Below are positions 16,610-25,922 of a stretch of 64,000 nt of DNA, piece by piece. Both the position numbers and the translations under genes were made by a program. The notes under the pieces were generated by a model. The model did not search any database and was not told the origin of the DNA. It saw only the letters and a program-made list of their open reading frames with translations. This DNA is from Thermohalobaculum sp039184865 (GTDB taxonomy: Bacteria; Pseudomonadota; Alphaproteobacteria; Rhodobacterales; Rhodobacteraceae). The number at the start of each line of letters is the position of its first letter. Position 1 is the stretch's first letter. The DNA is taken from NCBI GenBank assembly GCA_039184865.1, contig JBCDAV010000010.1, positions 107,618 to 171,617 of the forward strand. The letters run 5' to 3'.

Positions 16610-17878
16610 ATGAAGGTCCTGATCCTGGGGGGCGGCGGACGCGAACACGCGCTCGCGTGGAAGATCGCCCATTCGCCGATTGTGACGCAGCTCTTTTGCG
16701 CGCCGGGGAATGCCGGCATCGGTCAGGTCGCGAAATGCGTCGACGGGCTCGATATCAACAACGGCGCGGAAGTCGTCGCGTTCTGTCAGCGGATCGAAGT
16801 GGGTTTCGTGGTGATCGGCCCCGAAGCGCCGCTTGCGGCCGGCGTCGCGGACCAGCTTCGGGCCAACGGCATCGGCGTATTCGGCCCGAACAAAGCAGCC
16901 GCACAGCTCGAGGCATCGAAAGCATTCACCAAGGAGATCTGCGATGCCTGCGGCGCGCCGACCGCTGCCTGGGCGCGGTTCTCGGAGCGCGACACAGCGC
17001 TCGCGCATGTCCGCCAGCAAGGCGCGCCAATTGTCATCAAAGCTGACGGCCTCGCCGCCGGCAAGGGCGTCGTCGTGGCCGAGACGCTTGCGCAAGCCGA
17101 GACGGCAATCGAGGAGATGTTCGCGGGCGCCTTCGGGTCGGCAGGGGCAGAGGTCGTCATCGAGGAGTTCATGGATGGCGAGGAAGCCTCGTTCTTCGTG
17201 CTGACGGACGGACGCACGGTCCTGCCACTGCCCACAGCGCAGGATCACAAGCGCGTCGGAGAGGGCGATACCGGTCCCAACACCGGCGGCATGGGCGCCT
17301 ACTCCCCCGCACCGGTGATGACGACCGAGATGCAGAAACGCGCACTTGAGGAGATCATCCATCCGGTGATCACCGAGATGGCGCGGCGCGGCATGCGCTA
17401 TCAGGGCGTGCTCTATGCGGGTCTGATGATCGATGCCAACGGACCGCGACTGGTCGAGATCAACGCGCGCTTCGGTGATCCAGAATGTCAGCCGCTGATG
17501 ATGCGCCTGAAATCGGATCTGCTGCCTGCACTGATGGCCTGCGACGGAAACACCCTGCCCGAGATCACGCTCGAATGGTCGGAAGAGCCTGCGATCACTG
17601 TCGTCATGGCCGCCAAGGGGTATCCCGGGAGCTACGACAAGGGCGACACGATCGAAGGATTGGATGCGGCCGAACAGGTCGACGGCGTCAAGATCTTCCA
17701 TGCCGGGACGCGCACGGGGCCGGGCGGCATCGAAGCGGCCGGGGGCCGTGTGCTGAACATTACGGCTAGCGGCAAGGATATCTCCGAGGCACGGGAACGG
17801 GCCTATGAAGCGGTCGATCTGATAGACTGGCCGGGCGGTTTTGTGCGCCGTGACATTGCTTGGCGCGTCCTGTCCTGA
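16610..17878 (+). CDS. purD: Phosphoribosylamine--glycine ligase
   Basis: PurD joins glycine to phosphoribosylamine with ATP, the second step of purine synthesis. The 422-aa ATP-grasp protein begins MKVLILGGGGREHALAWKI. It shows FGPNKAAAQLEASKAFTK, the ATP-binding strand VIKADGLAAGKGVVVA and the metal-binding segment LVEINARFGDPECQ, all characteristic. A GAGG ribosome site lies 5 bases upstream. It is convergent with the peptidoglycan-binding protein gene (34-bp gap). Confidence 0.97.
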   Translation: MKVLILGGGGREHALAWKIAHSPIVTQLFCAPGNAGIGQVAKCVDGLDINNGAEVVAFCQRIEVGFVVIGPEAPLAAGVADQLRANGIGVFGPNKAAAQLEASKAFTKEICDACGAPTAAWARFSERDTALAHVRQQGAPIVIKADGLAAGKGVVVAETLAQAETAIEEMFAGAFGSAGAEVVIEEFMDGEEASFFVLTDGRTVLPLPTAQDHKRVGEGDTGPNTGGMGAYSPAPVMTTEMQKRALEEIIHPVITEMARRGMRYQGVLYAGLMIDANGPRLVEINARFGDPECQPLMMRLKSDLLPALMACDGNTLPEITLEWSEEPAITVVMAAKGYPGSYDKGDTIEGLDAAEQVDGVKIFHAGTRTGPGGIEAAGGRVLNITASGKDISEARERAYEAVDLIDWPGGFVRRDIAWRVLS

Positions 17879-17912
17879 CCGATCACCAAAGGCGATCAGA
17901 TCAGTTTACGAG

Positions 17913-19556
17913 TCAGGTCTTTCCGGGACTGCTGAATAACTCGTCCAGGCTCTCGCGCAGAACACTGAGATCGCAGCTGAAGCTCTGATTCGAGACAATC
18001 GTGCCACTGTCATCGCGCACGCAGTCCGGCGCACGGCGCGCCGCCGGGACCGATGGAATCACCGCTGGCGCCGTTTTCGCGAGGGCCACATCGCGGCGAC
18101 GCTGACGATCCTCCTGCCGCCGCCTCTGCCAACTCCGGTACTCGCGCCGCGATTTTCGCTCGAGCACCTGCAGCGTCTCCACGTCGAGAAAACCGGTCTG
18201 AGGCAACGCTTCGCGCCGTTGCAGCTTTGAGATCGCTTCCCGGGTCGCAGGGCCGAAAATGCCGTCCACGCCCCTCGGATCGTAGCCGAGCAGCGTCAAC
18301 CGCAACTGTGCCGTACGTCGGGCCCGCGAGGTCAGGCCGAGACGTATTTCGGCATCTGAACTCACCGCCAGATGCGGCAGATCGCCGATCTCGAACGAGT
18401 CCGGGTCGGTCGTAATCAATTCGGGCGGAATGAACCTGACACCCGCAAGCCCGCCCTTACCCTGATCCGTCGCGCGAAGCCGGTGAGCGTCCGAGATTTC
18501 ATAGGCCTTGCCATTCATCGCTGCCAGATCCGACGGGTTGCCATGAGCGACTTTGGCATCATCGCGCAGCATCAGGTTCAGCGTATCCTTCGATGGCTCT
18601 ACAGCGGCCAGACTGGCATTCGTACCGGTCACGGGCGTCTTGGGCGCGCTCGACTCGACCGAGAGCACCTCGCGCTTGCCGTTATCGGCACGGGTAACGG
18701 TTTCGATCCCGGCGGGAACGGCATCGTCGACCTTCGGCAAGCCGGATTGCACACGCACGCCACCGGCGCCCGGTTCCCCGAGAGGCAGCGGCTTGCTCAG
18801 ATCCGTCCCCGCCTGCGCGACAATTTCGCGATCTTCCGCCAGAGGCGCGTCGCTATCCGAAGCGCCGACATGAACCGTATTTGTATCATACTCCGGCGAG
18901 GGCTGATTGCTCGACATCACAAGCGTCGCCGAGGTTTCCGGATTTAACTCGGTCTTCAGCGCCTCCAGCGTCACCGCGCTGACACGCGTCAGGTCATCGC
19001 AGAACGCGATGCGAATTCCCGGGAACGTCACGAACGGACCTTCAGGCGCCGGCTGCCCTTCAAGCATACGGCTCAACGTGCGCTCGAACGCCTCGGTATC
19101 GGGGCCGACAGGTTTCTCGTCGCTGTCGCAATCGCGCAGGCTTACGTGCATTTCGCTAACATCGAGCACGTCGCCGGTGCTCTCCAGATCTACCGCGACC
19201 GCATCGATGATCATCCTGCGCAAGGTCTGGCTGTCGACGACGGTCGTTTCCTGTTGCGTCTCGATCAGAACTCCGAGCGAGCCGAGTTCATCCGAGGCTC
19301 GCGGCTCGTCCGAAGCCGCCTGTGCGATGTCCTGCAGTTCGTCGCCGTCAGGAGCATCGGCTTGCGTCGCATTGGGATCGTCAACCTCTCCAGCCGCCGC
19401 GGAGACGAAGCTCTCGTCGACCGACTTCAAATCGGGTGCTGGCAGTAGATTGAACGCGGCGATTGGCGCACCGATCGCGAGAGCGAAAAGAAGCGCACCG
19501 GCGATCATCCATCCGGCGGACAGTCGATCCGAGGAATTTCCTCCGGTTTCTCCCAC
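17913..19556 (-). CDS. Membrane-anchored protein with C-terminal peptidoglycan-binding domain
   Basis: The 547-aa protein has one N-terminal membrane helix (MIAGALLFALAIGAPIAAFN, residues 17-36), then a long acidic low-complexity periplasmic region. A PG_binding_1 domain follows at about 418-465 (AQLRLTLLGYDPRGVDGIFG, then RQ-rich sequence). The basic stretch RRQEDRQRRR follows and the tail has two cysteines (CVRDD, FSCDL) that could form a disulfide. No catalytic domain is visible, so it likely tethers to or senses the cell wall. Its partner is unknown. Confidence 0.7.
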   Translation of the reverse strand: MGETGGNSSDRLSAGWMIAGALLFALAIGAPIAAFNLLPAPDLKSVDESFVSAAAGEVDDPNATQADAPDGDELQDIAQAASDEPRASDELGSLGVLIETQQETTVVDSQTLRRMIIDAVAVDLESTGDVLDVSEMHVSLRDCDSDEKPVGPDTEAFERTLSRMLEGQPAPEGPFVTFPGIRIAFCDDLTRVSAVTLEALKTELNPETSATLVMSSNQPSPEYDTNTVHVGASDSDAPLAEDREIVAQAGTDLSKPLPLGEPGAGGVRVQSGLPKVDDAVPAGIETVTRADNGKREVLSVESSAPKTPVTGTNASLAAVEPSKDTLNLMLRDDAKVAHGNPSDLAAMNGKAYEISDAHRLRATDQGKGGLAGVRFIPPELITTDPDSFEIGDLPHLAVSSDAEIRLGLTSRARRTAQLRLTLLGYDPRGVDGIFGPATREAISKLQRREALPQTGFLDVETLQVLERKSRREYRSWQRRRQEDRQRRRDVALAKTAPAVIPSVPAARRAPDCVRDDSGTIVSNQSFSCDLSVLRESLDELFSSPGKT

Positions 19557-19652
19557 AGAAGGCTCCTGTTAAGTCCCGACGACTCATTGTGGTTATAATC
19601 TATTCACGATTCTTAATCGCGCGTAAATTTTCCTGTCGAAATTTCAGTCGCG

Positions 19653-19747
19653 GGCGCGCTCATGCGCGCCTGACAGACAGTTATCACGCCCATGTGATGA
19701 CAGGCGTCGTGCCAGTGGGTACGCAGAGGCCATGCGGCACTCTCTGC
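19653..19747 (+). promoter_or_regulatory. Structured leader before the DMT permease pair
   Basis: Two hairpins lie in the 213-bp leader of the first DMT gene. GGCGCGC-TCAT-GCGCGCC (19653-19670) is a perfect 7-bp stem with a tetraloop. GCAGAG and CTCTGC (19723-19747) form a 6-bp stem. A riboswitch or attenuator controlling the permeases is possible. I do not recognise a known class. Confidence 0.3.
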
Positions 19748-19769
19748 GCCCGTCACTCTGGAACCCGAC

Positions 19770-20678
19770 ATGACCTCCGCCACTTCGCCGGACCGCACCC
19801 TGGCAGGGATCGGCTGGATGCTGCTCACCAGCATCCTGTTTGTCGGCGTGACCGGGATTGTGCGCAATCTCGGCTCGGAACTTCCGGCGACCCAGGCCGC
19901 CTTCATTCGCTATCTCGCCGGTCTGATCCTGATCCTGCCCCTGATGACGCCTTTGCTCCGGCACCGCCCGAGCAAGCGGCAAATGTCGCTCTACACGCTG
20001 CGTGGCGTGTTCCACGGGATCGGTGTGATGCTCTGGTTCTATGCGATGGCACGCATTCCGATCGCCGAGGTGACAGCGATCGGCTACATCGCGCCGATCT
20101 TCGTGACCATTGGTGCCGCGATCTTTCTCGGCGAGGCGATCCAGTTGCGCCGGATCATGGCCGTGCTGATCGCGTTCTGCGGCACCCTGATCATCCTCCG
20201 CCCGGGGTTCCAGGAACTGTCGCTCGGCCAGCTCGCACAGCTCTGTGCCGCTCCGCTGTTCGCCGCTTCTTTCCTGTTCGCCAAGAAGTTCACCGACGAC
20301 GCGCCATCCGGCGTGATTGTCGGCATGCTGTCGCTGTTCTGCACGATCACGCTCCTGCCCGGCGCAATTCTGCATTGGCGCGACCCCACCCTCGAGGAAG
20401 TCGCCTGGCTGACGCTGACAGCCGTGCTTGCGACCCTCGGCCACTACACCATGACGCAGGCGTTCCGGTGTGCGCCGGTCACTGTCACGCAACCCGTCGG
20501 TTTCCTGCAGCTTGTCTGGGCGACGATCCTCGGCGTGGTCGCCTTCGGCGAACCCATCGACCCCTTCGTCCTGCTCGGCGGCGGCATCATCGTCGCATCC
20601 GCAACCTACATCTCCCACCGCGAGGCGGTCCGTGCAAGGAATGCGCAGACCCCGCCGGCCGCGGCGACGAAGATCTGA
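19770..20678 (+). CDS. DMT-family (EamA) permease
   Basis: This 302-aa inner-membrane protein has about ten helices in two EamA repeats (first repeat around residues 10-140, second around 150-290). The conserved block FYAMARIPIAEVTAIGYIAP is typical of the drug/metabolite transporter superfamily. Substrates in this family range from amino acids to nucleotides and cannot be predicted. It is followed 9 bp later by a second, different DMT gene and probably forms a pair with it. Confidence 0.88.
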   Translation: MTSATSPDRTLAGIGWMLLTSILFVGVTGIVRNLGSELPATQAAFIRYLAGLILILPLMTPLLRHRPSKRQMSLYTLRGVFHGIGVMLWFYAMARIPIAEVTAIGYIAPIFVTIGAAIFLGEAIQLRRIMAVLIAFCGTLIILRPGFQELSLGQLAQLCAAPLFAASFLFAKKFTDDAPSGVIVGMLSLFCTITLLPGAILHWRDPTLEEVAWLTLTAVLATLGHYTMTQAFRCAPVTVTQPVGFLQLVWATILGVVAFGEPIDPFVLLGGGIIVASATYISHREAVRARNAQTPPAAATKI

Positions 20679-20687
20679 GAGGACCCG

Positions 20688-21626
20688 ATGAGCCCCGGAC
20701 TGCGCGGAGCAATCGCCTACATCGCCTGTTTCATCGGCGTGATCGGGCACGCGTCGTCAGAGTTCGTCTCGAAGATCGCGGATACGCCCGGTCCGGAATT
20801 CAGCGTCTGGCGCTTCATGATCGGCGGAACGCTGCTGCTGATCCTGACCCAGTTCTGGCCGGGCGCGCGCGATGTCTGGACGCCGCTGAAGCGCGACTGG
20901 AAACGGATCATCTTCACCTCGACCGTGGTCATGGCGTTCAGCCAGCTCGTCTTCCACTGGTCGCTTGATTTCACCTCGATCGTTCAGGTCGCCACAGTCG
21001 TCACCGCGATTCCGATCTTCTATGTCGTCACAGACTGGCTCGTGAACGGCACCGCACTGACCAAGCCCAAGGTTGTCTCGGGCATCGGCGCTTTCATCGG
21101 CGTCGTCCTGCTGCTGACGAACGGCCTTCAGGCCGATCTCAGGTTCGGCGGGTCCGATCTCGTCGGCACCCTGATGGCGCTCGGTTGCGGGATCACGGGC
21201 GGCATGTATCTCGTGCTCACCCGGCCGCTGGTGCTCGAATACGGGCCGGTCCGCATGACCGCCTACACGTTCTTCATCGGCGCGCTCATCCTCTGGATCG
21301 TTGTCGGCGCCGCATGGGGCATCTGGGTCAATCCGGCCTCTCTGGCGGACAAGACGCCCGAGCAGATGCGCGGCATCCTCACGATCGGTGCATGGAACAC
21401 CTGCATCGCCATGGCGCTTTGGCTCTGGGGGCTTTCCGCGGCACCCGACCCGCAGCGGGCGAACTACCTGTTTTTCCTGAAACCAGTGATCGCTGCGATC
21501 CTGGCGATCTGGCTGCTGGGCAATCCGCTCAGCCTGCTCCAGGGGCTCGCGATTTTCGCGATCTGCTTCTGTGTCGCGATGGAGTACGTCTGGACGGAAC
21601 GACGCAAGCGTCGCGAGGCCGTCTGA
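20688..21626 (+). CDS. DMT-family (EamA) permease
   Basis: This 312-aa membrane protein also has about ten helices and EamA repeats (ISSVQ-like core FTSIVQVATVVTAIPIFYVV, later SAAPDPQRANYLFFLKPVIA). It differs clearly from the preceding permease, so the two are not a recent duplication. Tandem DMT genes may act as a heterodimer or as independent exporters. It ends one base before the convergent cysG-like gene. Confidence 0.88.
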   Translation: MSPGLRGAIAYIACFIGVIGHASSEFVSKIADTPGPEFSVWRFMIGGTLLLILTQFWPGARDVWTPLKRDWKRIIFTSTVVMAFSQLVFHWSLDFTSIVQVATVVTAIPIFYVVTDWLVNGTALTKPKVVSGIGAFIGVVLLLTNGLQADLRFGGSDLVGTLMALGCGITGGMYLVLTRPLVLEYGPVRMTAYTFFIGALILWIVVGAAWGIWVNPASLADKTPEQMRGILTIGAWNTCIAMALWLWGLSAAPDPQRANYLFFLKPVIAAILAIWLLGNPLSLLQGLAIFAICFCVAMEYVWTERRKRREAV

Positions 21627-22616
21627 TCAGGCGCTCAACGCCAGTTCCTGCTGAGCGTCATGCACGCCAGGAACGATTTCGACAGCATCGGTGGCCAGGT
21701 CGCGATAGGTCTCAGCAGGCTTGCGCGTCAGCCAGACGGCCCGGCCATGCGACCCCGCACGGATGACACCGATCGTGCGCTCGCCCGCCCGTTCAAGATC
21801 GGTTGCGCTCAGCTGCACCCGTTCAGCATCACGCCGCGCAAGCTCCAGAAGACCGGATGAAACTTCCGGATCAATGTAGATAATGTCGGCCTCCTGAAGG
21901 CGCTGGACAGCCCGCAGGGTCAACAAATCAGGATCACCCGATCCCGCACCGACGATCGAGATCAATCCGTCGACCGATGTCTCCGGCGCTCCACCACGCT
22001 CGATCGCGGTCTTGATCGCCTGAGCTGCATGTGCCTCGGCACCACGAGCGTGGATCTGACGCGGCGCCCCCGCGAAGACCCAACGCCAGAAGACCCGGCG
22101 CTTCGGTCGCGCGACCCGGAATGCGACGGCATCGCGCAATCGCCCGGCGAGCGCCGCGAGATCGCCAAGCCGCGGCTCGAGCAGTTCCTCGACCCGTGTC
22201 TTGACTATGCGGCCGAGCACCGGTGCCGTTCCCTCGGTTCCGATTGCCACGACCACCGGATCGCGATCGACGATGGACGGCGTTGTCGCGTCGCAAAGAT
22301 CAGGCTGGTCGACGACATTGACGAGCGCACCGGCCGTCTTCGCGAGACCATGCCAGGCTGCGTCAGCGCCCGGACAGCCGCTCCCAATGAAGACCAGAGA
22401 AGTGTCGCGAAAGACCTCGGCCGAGGCATCGGTGTGCACCGAGATGCGGTCCCGCTCGGCCAGATCGCGCAGTTCCGGTTCCAGATCCCGCGCCACGACA
22501 TCGATCTCGGCTTCCGTCTTCAGCAGCAGCCGGACTTTCTGTGCCGCCTGTTCGCCTCCACCGACCACGACTGCACGACGGCCGGCCATGCGCAGGAACA
22601 TCGGAAAAAACTTCAT
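21627..22616 (-). CDS. CysG-like precorrin-2 dehydrogenase/ferrochelatase with a degenerate SUMT half-domain
   Basis: The N-terminal 200 residues form a siroheme-synthase dehydrogenase domain (FLRMAGRRAVVVGGGEQAAQ, IGTEGTAPVLGRIVKTRVEE), which oxidises precorrin-2 and inserts iron for sulfite or nitrite reductase cofactors. A SUMT methyltransferase domain then begins normally (LISIVGAGSGDPDLLTLRAV, near residue 215). It stops after about 110 residues, and the conserved GGDPFxFGRGGEE region is replaced by AGSHGRAVWLTRKPAE. Methyltransferase activity is therefore unlikely, and uroporphyrinogen methylation must come from another gene. The start at 22616 has GGGAG 8 bases upstream. An AT-rich region precedes it. 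Confidence 0.82.
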   Translation of the reverse strand: MKFFPMFLRMAGRRAVVVGGGEQAAQKVRLLLKTEAEIDVVARDLEPELRDLAERDRISVHTDASAEVFRDTSLVFIGSGCPGADAAWHGLAKTAGALVNVVDQPDLCDATTPSIVDRDPVVVAIGTEGTAPVLGRIVKTRVEELLEPRLGDLAALAGRLRDAVAFRVARPKRRVFWRWVFAGAPRQIHARGAEAHAAQAIKTAIERGGAPETSVDGLISIVGAGSGDPDLLTLRAVQRLQEADIIYIDPEVSSGLLELARRDAERVQLSATDLERAGERTIGVIRAGSHGRAVWLTRKPAETYRDLATDAVEIVPGVHDAQQELALSA

Positions 22617-22710
22617 CGGGCCGCTCCCAAGATTTCCCGATATCTTGGACCATCTTCGAATATTATCAATATCGGAATGGATAATAAATAATTTCACACG
22701 CTAGAATGTT
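22617..22710 (-). promoter_or_regulatory. AT-rich promoter region of the cysG-like gene
   Basis: This 94-bp gap is strikingly AT-rich compared with its surroundings, with overlapping AATATT/ATAAT elements between about 22655 and 22700. It presumably holds the promoter and a regulator site. A half-match to an FNR box (TTGAT) is present, but the other half is poor. Confidence 0.35.
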
Positions 22711-23607
22711 TTATCCGAATTCGACCAATGCGGCCCCGGCCGCGATCACGACCATCAGACCGGCCCGAACAGGCCCGATCCGCTCACCGAGGATCAACCA
22801 TCCCATGATCGCACCGAACACGACCGAGGTTTCGCGAAGCGCCGCGGCTTCTCCAACCTTGTCGAGCCGAGTCGCGAGGAAGACACCTCCGAACGAGAAG
22901 TACGCGATCACCGAGCCGAACAAGCCGCGCTTGAAAAGCCCGGCCATATCTTCGACCTGCAGCCACCGGCGCCAGATGAGCAGGGGGAACAAAACGCCCT
23001 CGAGCAAGAAGAACCAGACGATGAAGGTGAACGGGTTTTCTGCCGCGCGGATCGCATAGGCATCGTAGACCGTGTAGATCGCCGTGATCCCGCCGGTCAG
23101 AAAGGCGAGACCGATGGCCGCCATCAGAACAGGCCGGTCCACCTCCGTCGTGCGCAGGTTGAAGGCGGCAAGCGCGAAAATCCCGCCGGACAGCAACGCG
23201 ACCCCACCCCATTGCCCGGCCGAGAAGAACTCCCCGAAGACGACCCCGGCAAAGACCACCGTGATCAGCGGTCCTGTCCCGCGCACGATCGGGTAAACCG
23301 CCGTGAAGGCCGCGCGCGAATACGCCATCGCCAGCACCCACTTGTAGGCGAGGTGGATCAGCATCATCCCCGGAAACAGGACCCAGAGTTCCGGACCCGG
23401 AAGCGGCACGACAAAGATCGCGAGCGGGATCGAGATCAGGCCGACCGAGACGTCAACGGCGCCGCGCGAAAGCCACGGGTCGTAACGCCCCTTCTGCAGC
23501 ACGCCCAGAGCTGCGTGCATCACTGCCGCCACCAGCGCCATGATCATCGCCGCCGTGCGACCGGTCTCCGTGCCTTCGATCGAAATGATCCACGCGCTCA
23601 GGTCCAT
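22711..23607 (-). CDS. DMT-family (EamA) permease
   Basis: This 298-aa inner-membrane protein has about ten helices. Conserved EamA features include AYSRAAFTAVYPIVRGTGPL in the first half and LRETSVVFGAIMGWLILGE in the second. It is the third DMT permease within 4 kb but belongs to a different subgroup from the 19.8-21.6 kb pair. It lies upstream of the cysG-like gene on the same strand, across an AT-rich 94-bp gap. The substrate is unknown. Confidence 0.88.
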   Translation of the reverse strand: MDLSAWIISIEGTETGRTAAMIMALVAAVMHAALGVLQKGRYDPWLSRGAVDVSVGLISIPLAIFVVPLPGPELWVLFPGMMLIHLAYKWVLAMAYSRAAFTAVYPIVRGTGPLITVVFAGVVFGEFFSAGQWGGVALLSGGIFALAAFNLRTTEVDRPVLMAAIGLAFLTGGITAIYTVYDAYAIRAAENPFTFIVWFFLLEGVLFPLLIWRRWLQVEDMAGLFKRGLFGSVIAYFSFGGVFLATRLDKVGEAAALRETSVVFGAIMGWLILGERIGPVRAGLMVVIAAGAALVEFG

Positions 23608-23704
23608 TCCGATGGTCCGCCCGTTACATGCCTCGCCACTGCCGTAGCAGCGTCGCGGGACGAGCGCGAGAAAGGTCGAGCGAAATCAGATGGGTGTCAG
23701 GGGA

Positions 23705-24628
23705 TCAGAAGGGTGCCGGATCGATGTTTGCCCCGCAAACCAGGACGCCAACCCGCGCGCCTACCATCGGCTCGAAGGCTCCGCCGGTCAGGGCCGCAAG
23801 TGCCGCAGCGCCGCCCGGTTCCGTCGCAACGCGCGCGCTTGACCAAAGCGCCTCTTGCGCCGCGACGATCGCGTCGTCCGGCACCAGAACGCTTTCGATG
23901 CCGTATCGCACCGCCACGTCATAGCTCAGCGTACCGATCTGGCGCGCTCCCAGCGAGTTCACGGCAACACCGCCGACCTCGACGGTCGTATCGCGACCGT
24001 CACGCAGCGCGGCATTCAATGTCGGCGCCCGCTCCGGTTCCACCGCCACGATTTTCAGTCGGTCGCCGTACCACGAAGCTATCCCGCCGATCAGCCCGCC
24101 GCCGCCAACGGCCACCAGCAGAACGTCCAGATCAGGAAGCTGGTCCTCAATCTCCATTCCCAGTGTTCCCTGACCTTCCAGCGTCGCCGCAGCGTCATAG
24201 GCGTGGATCGAGACAGCACCGCTCTCGGCTCGATAGGCTTCCGAAGCCTCAAACGCGTCGGCATAGACCCCCGACACCACGTCCGGCTCGATCCCCGACG
24301 CCCGGATCAGGCCGATCTTGGTCTGCCCCGCAATCTCCGGCACGAAAACCCGGGCGGGCACGCCCAGCTTGGCTGCCGCCCAGGCGACAGCGGCACCATG
24401 ATTGCCACCGGAGGCCGCGACGACGCCCGCTTCCGGAATGTCGAGAGAGAGCAACGAGTTTACGGCACCGCGCGCCTTGAACGTGCCGGAGTGCTGGAAC
24501 AGTTCGAGCTTCAGATCGATCGGGTACGCCAGCCCAAGGGCATCGGCCTCGAGACGCAGAACCGGCGTCTTTCTCACATGCGGCGCAATTCGCGCTGCCG
24601 CGGCCCGAATGTCATCTTGGGTAATCAT
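23705..24628 (-). CDS. PLP-dependent threonine/serine dehydratase
   Basis: This 307-aa fold-type II PLP enzyme deaminates threonine or serine to 2-oxoacids. The PLP lysine sits in HSGTFKARGAVNSL (near residue 53), the substrate loop is AASGGNHGAA, and the phosphate-binding glycine loop is VAVGGGGLIGGIA. There is no C-terminal ACT-like regulatory domain, so it resembles catabolic or racemase-like dehydratases rather than biosynthetic IlvA. It overlaps the upstream kinase gene by ATGA, in an operon with the kinase, VOC protein and rlmN. Confidence 0.88.
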   Translation of the reverse strand: MITQDDIRAAAARIAPHVRKTPVLRLEADALGLAYPIDLKLELFQHSGTFKARGAVNSLLSLDIPEAGVVAASGGNHGAAVAWAAAKLGVPARVFVPEIAGQTKIGLIRASGIEPDVVSGVYADAFEASEAYRAESGAVSIHAYDAAATLEGQGTLGMEIEDQLPDLDVLLVAVGGGGLIGGIASWYGDRLKIVAVEPERAPTLNAALRDGRDTTVEVGGVAVNSLGARQIGTLSYDVAVRYGIESVLVPDDAIVAAQEALWSSARVATEPGGAAALAALTGGAFEPMVGARVGVLVCGANIDPAPF

Positions 24629-25188
24629 CGCGCGGCCCTGTCCGTAGTCATTGTAGCCCGTGGTCCCTGTTCCGCAGCCAGCGCGTTCAGGAATTCTGTA
24701 ACCTCACCTGTCGATCCGAGACGATAACGGCGCAAGCGACTTGCCGGCCCGTCATCCGCCATGAGCTTCAGCGCCTTCGGCCGTCCCCGGCGCCCGTACT
24801 GAAGGACCCAGCCAAAGAGAAAACCCAGATCGATCCGCTCAGGACAATCCGCGCCCAGATCTGGGCGCGACCGGCCATAACCGCGCAGTGTCCGCCGGAT
24901 CACACGAAAGAATCGCAGCCAAGCTGGCAGGTCGAGAAAAATCACCGTATCGCTGCGCAGGAGCCGTTCGGGCCATGTCCGGGAGTAGTTACCGTCCATC
25001 ACCCAGGCATCGCCCCGGATGGCATCGGCAACGCGCGCGCGGAAGGTCTGCTCCTCCGACACTATCCAGCCGGGCTCCCAGAACAGCGTGTCCATGTGAA
25101 TGACCGGCAGACCCAGACGCGTACCGATCTCGCGCGCCAGGGTCGACTTGCCAGAACCCGAGCCGCCAACGATCATGATTCGTCGCAT
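24625..25188 (-). CDS. Adenylate-kinase-like P-loop NTPase
   Basis: This 187-aa protein starts MRRIMIVGGSGSGKSTLAREI, a Walker A loop at residues 8-15. It then has VIHMDTLFWEPGW and WVMDGNYSRTWPERL, the hallmarks of the small FlaR/topology-modulation-like kinase family. Such proteins probably phosphorylate a nucleotide or small metabolite; the substrate is not known. It overlaps the VOC gene by 16 bp and the dehydratase gene by 4 bp, implying coupled translation. Confidence 0.8.
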   Translation of the reverse strand: MRRIMIVGGSGSGKSTLAREIGTRLGLPVIHMDTLFWEPGWIVSEEQTFRARVADAIRGDAWVMDGNYSRTWPERLLRSDTVIFLDLPAWLRFFRVIRRTLRGYGRSRPDLGADCPERIDLGFLFGWVLQYGRRGRPKALKLMADDGPASRLRRYRLGSTGEVTEFLNALAAEQGPRATMTTDRAAR

Positions 25189-25922
25189 CGCGGCGCCTGT
25201 GGCTCCAACAACCCGAAATACGCATTGGCGGGGTCTGCCAGAATTGCCGCGCGCCCCATCCCGATGATTTCGTGCTCATGCACCTGAACAATTGCACCAA
25301 GCCGGCGTGCGCGCTCGACATCCCCACCAAGCCCGGCAGTCCTGAACAGCGGGATCCACTGCGGTTTCGCAATCTCGAACTCGGATTTTCGCAGGGAGAG
25401 ACGCGGTGTCTCTCCATCCGTCAGCACCGCACCCAGGTCCGTCCGCTTGATCTCGAGGCCAAAAGCTTCGGCGTAGAACGGTGCGAGCAGATCCGGCTCG
25501 CCGCCCCAAAGCTCTGCTGCGCAGGGTTCTCCGTCTGCATCGCCTTGCGGGACATCCCGGTCGAGCAGATTGATCACCGTAAAGGAAACGCCGGACGGAT
25601 CGTGAGCGTAAACCTGCTCGGCAAAGTCTCCGATCCGCTCGATCCCGCCATCGGCGCGCCCGCCCAGAACCGGGATCTTCGAGGCCGCACGTTCCAGATC
25701 GCCCGAGAACCGGCACATCCAGAGCGGTGTCGCGAACGCACCCATCGCCATGAACTGATTGGCGAAGACCCGTTCGCCCGAACCGATCAACGGGATCGAT
25801 CCCCACGGCGGGACGTGCAACGGGCGCAAGCCCCACGCAAACAGTTCGCGATAGAACGCCATCGCCTCGGTCACGCGTTGTGCATTGAGTTCCAGCCAGA
25901 TCGGCCGGCCGGGTGAGGTCAC
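25173..25922 (-). CDS. VOC (glyoxalase/bleomycin-resistance fold) protein
   Basis: This 249-aa protein has two VOC repeats (IWLELNAQRVTEAMAFYREL at the start; EPCAAELWGGEPDLLAPFYA in the second half). These proteins bind a metal and act as lyases, isomerases or dioxygenases, or sequester ligands. The reaction is unknown. Its start overlaps the rlmN stop by ATGA and its end overlaps the kinase gene. Confidence 0.8.
   Translation of the reverse strand: MTSPGRPIWLELNAQRVTEAMAFYRELFAWGLRPLHVPPWGSIPLIGSGERVFANQFMAMGAFATPLWMCRFSGDLERAASKIPVLGGRADGGIERIGDFAEQVYAHDPSGVSFTVINLLDRDVPQGDADGEPCAAELWGGEPDLLAPFYAEAFGLEIKRTDLGAVLTDGETPRLSLRKSEFEIAKPQWIPLFRTAGLGGDVERARRLGAIVQVHEHEIIGMGRAAILADPANAYFGLLEPQAPRCDES

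Noticed and set aside
22650..22700. AT-rich stretch before the cysG-like gene as a fourth site of the IclR regulon
   Set aside because: It has TCAATAT and GGAAT but with different spacing and no outer half-sites; the match is too weak.
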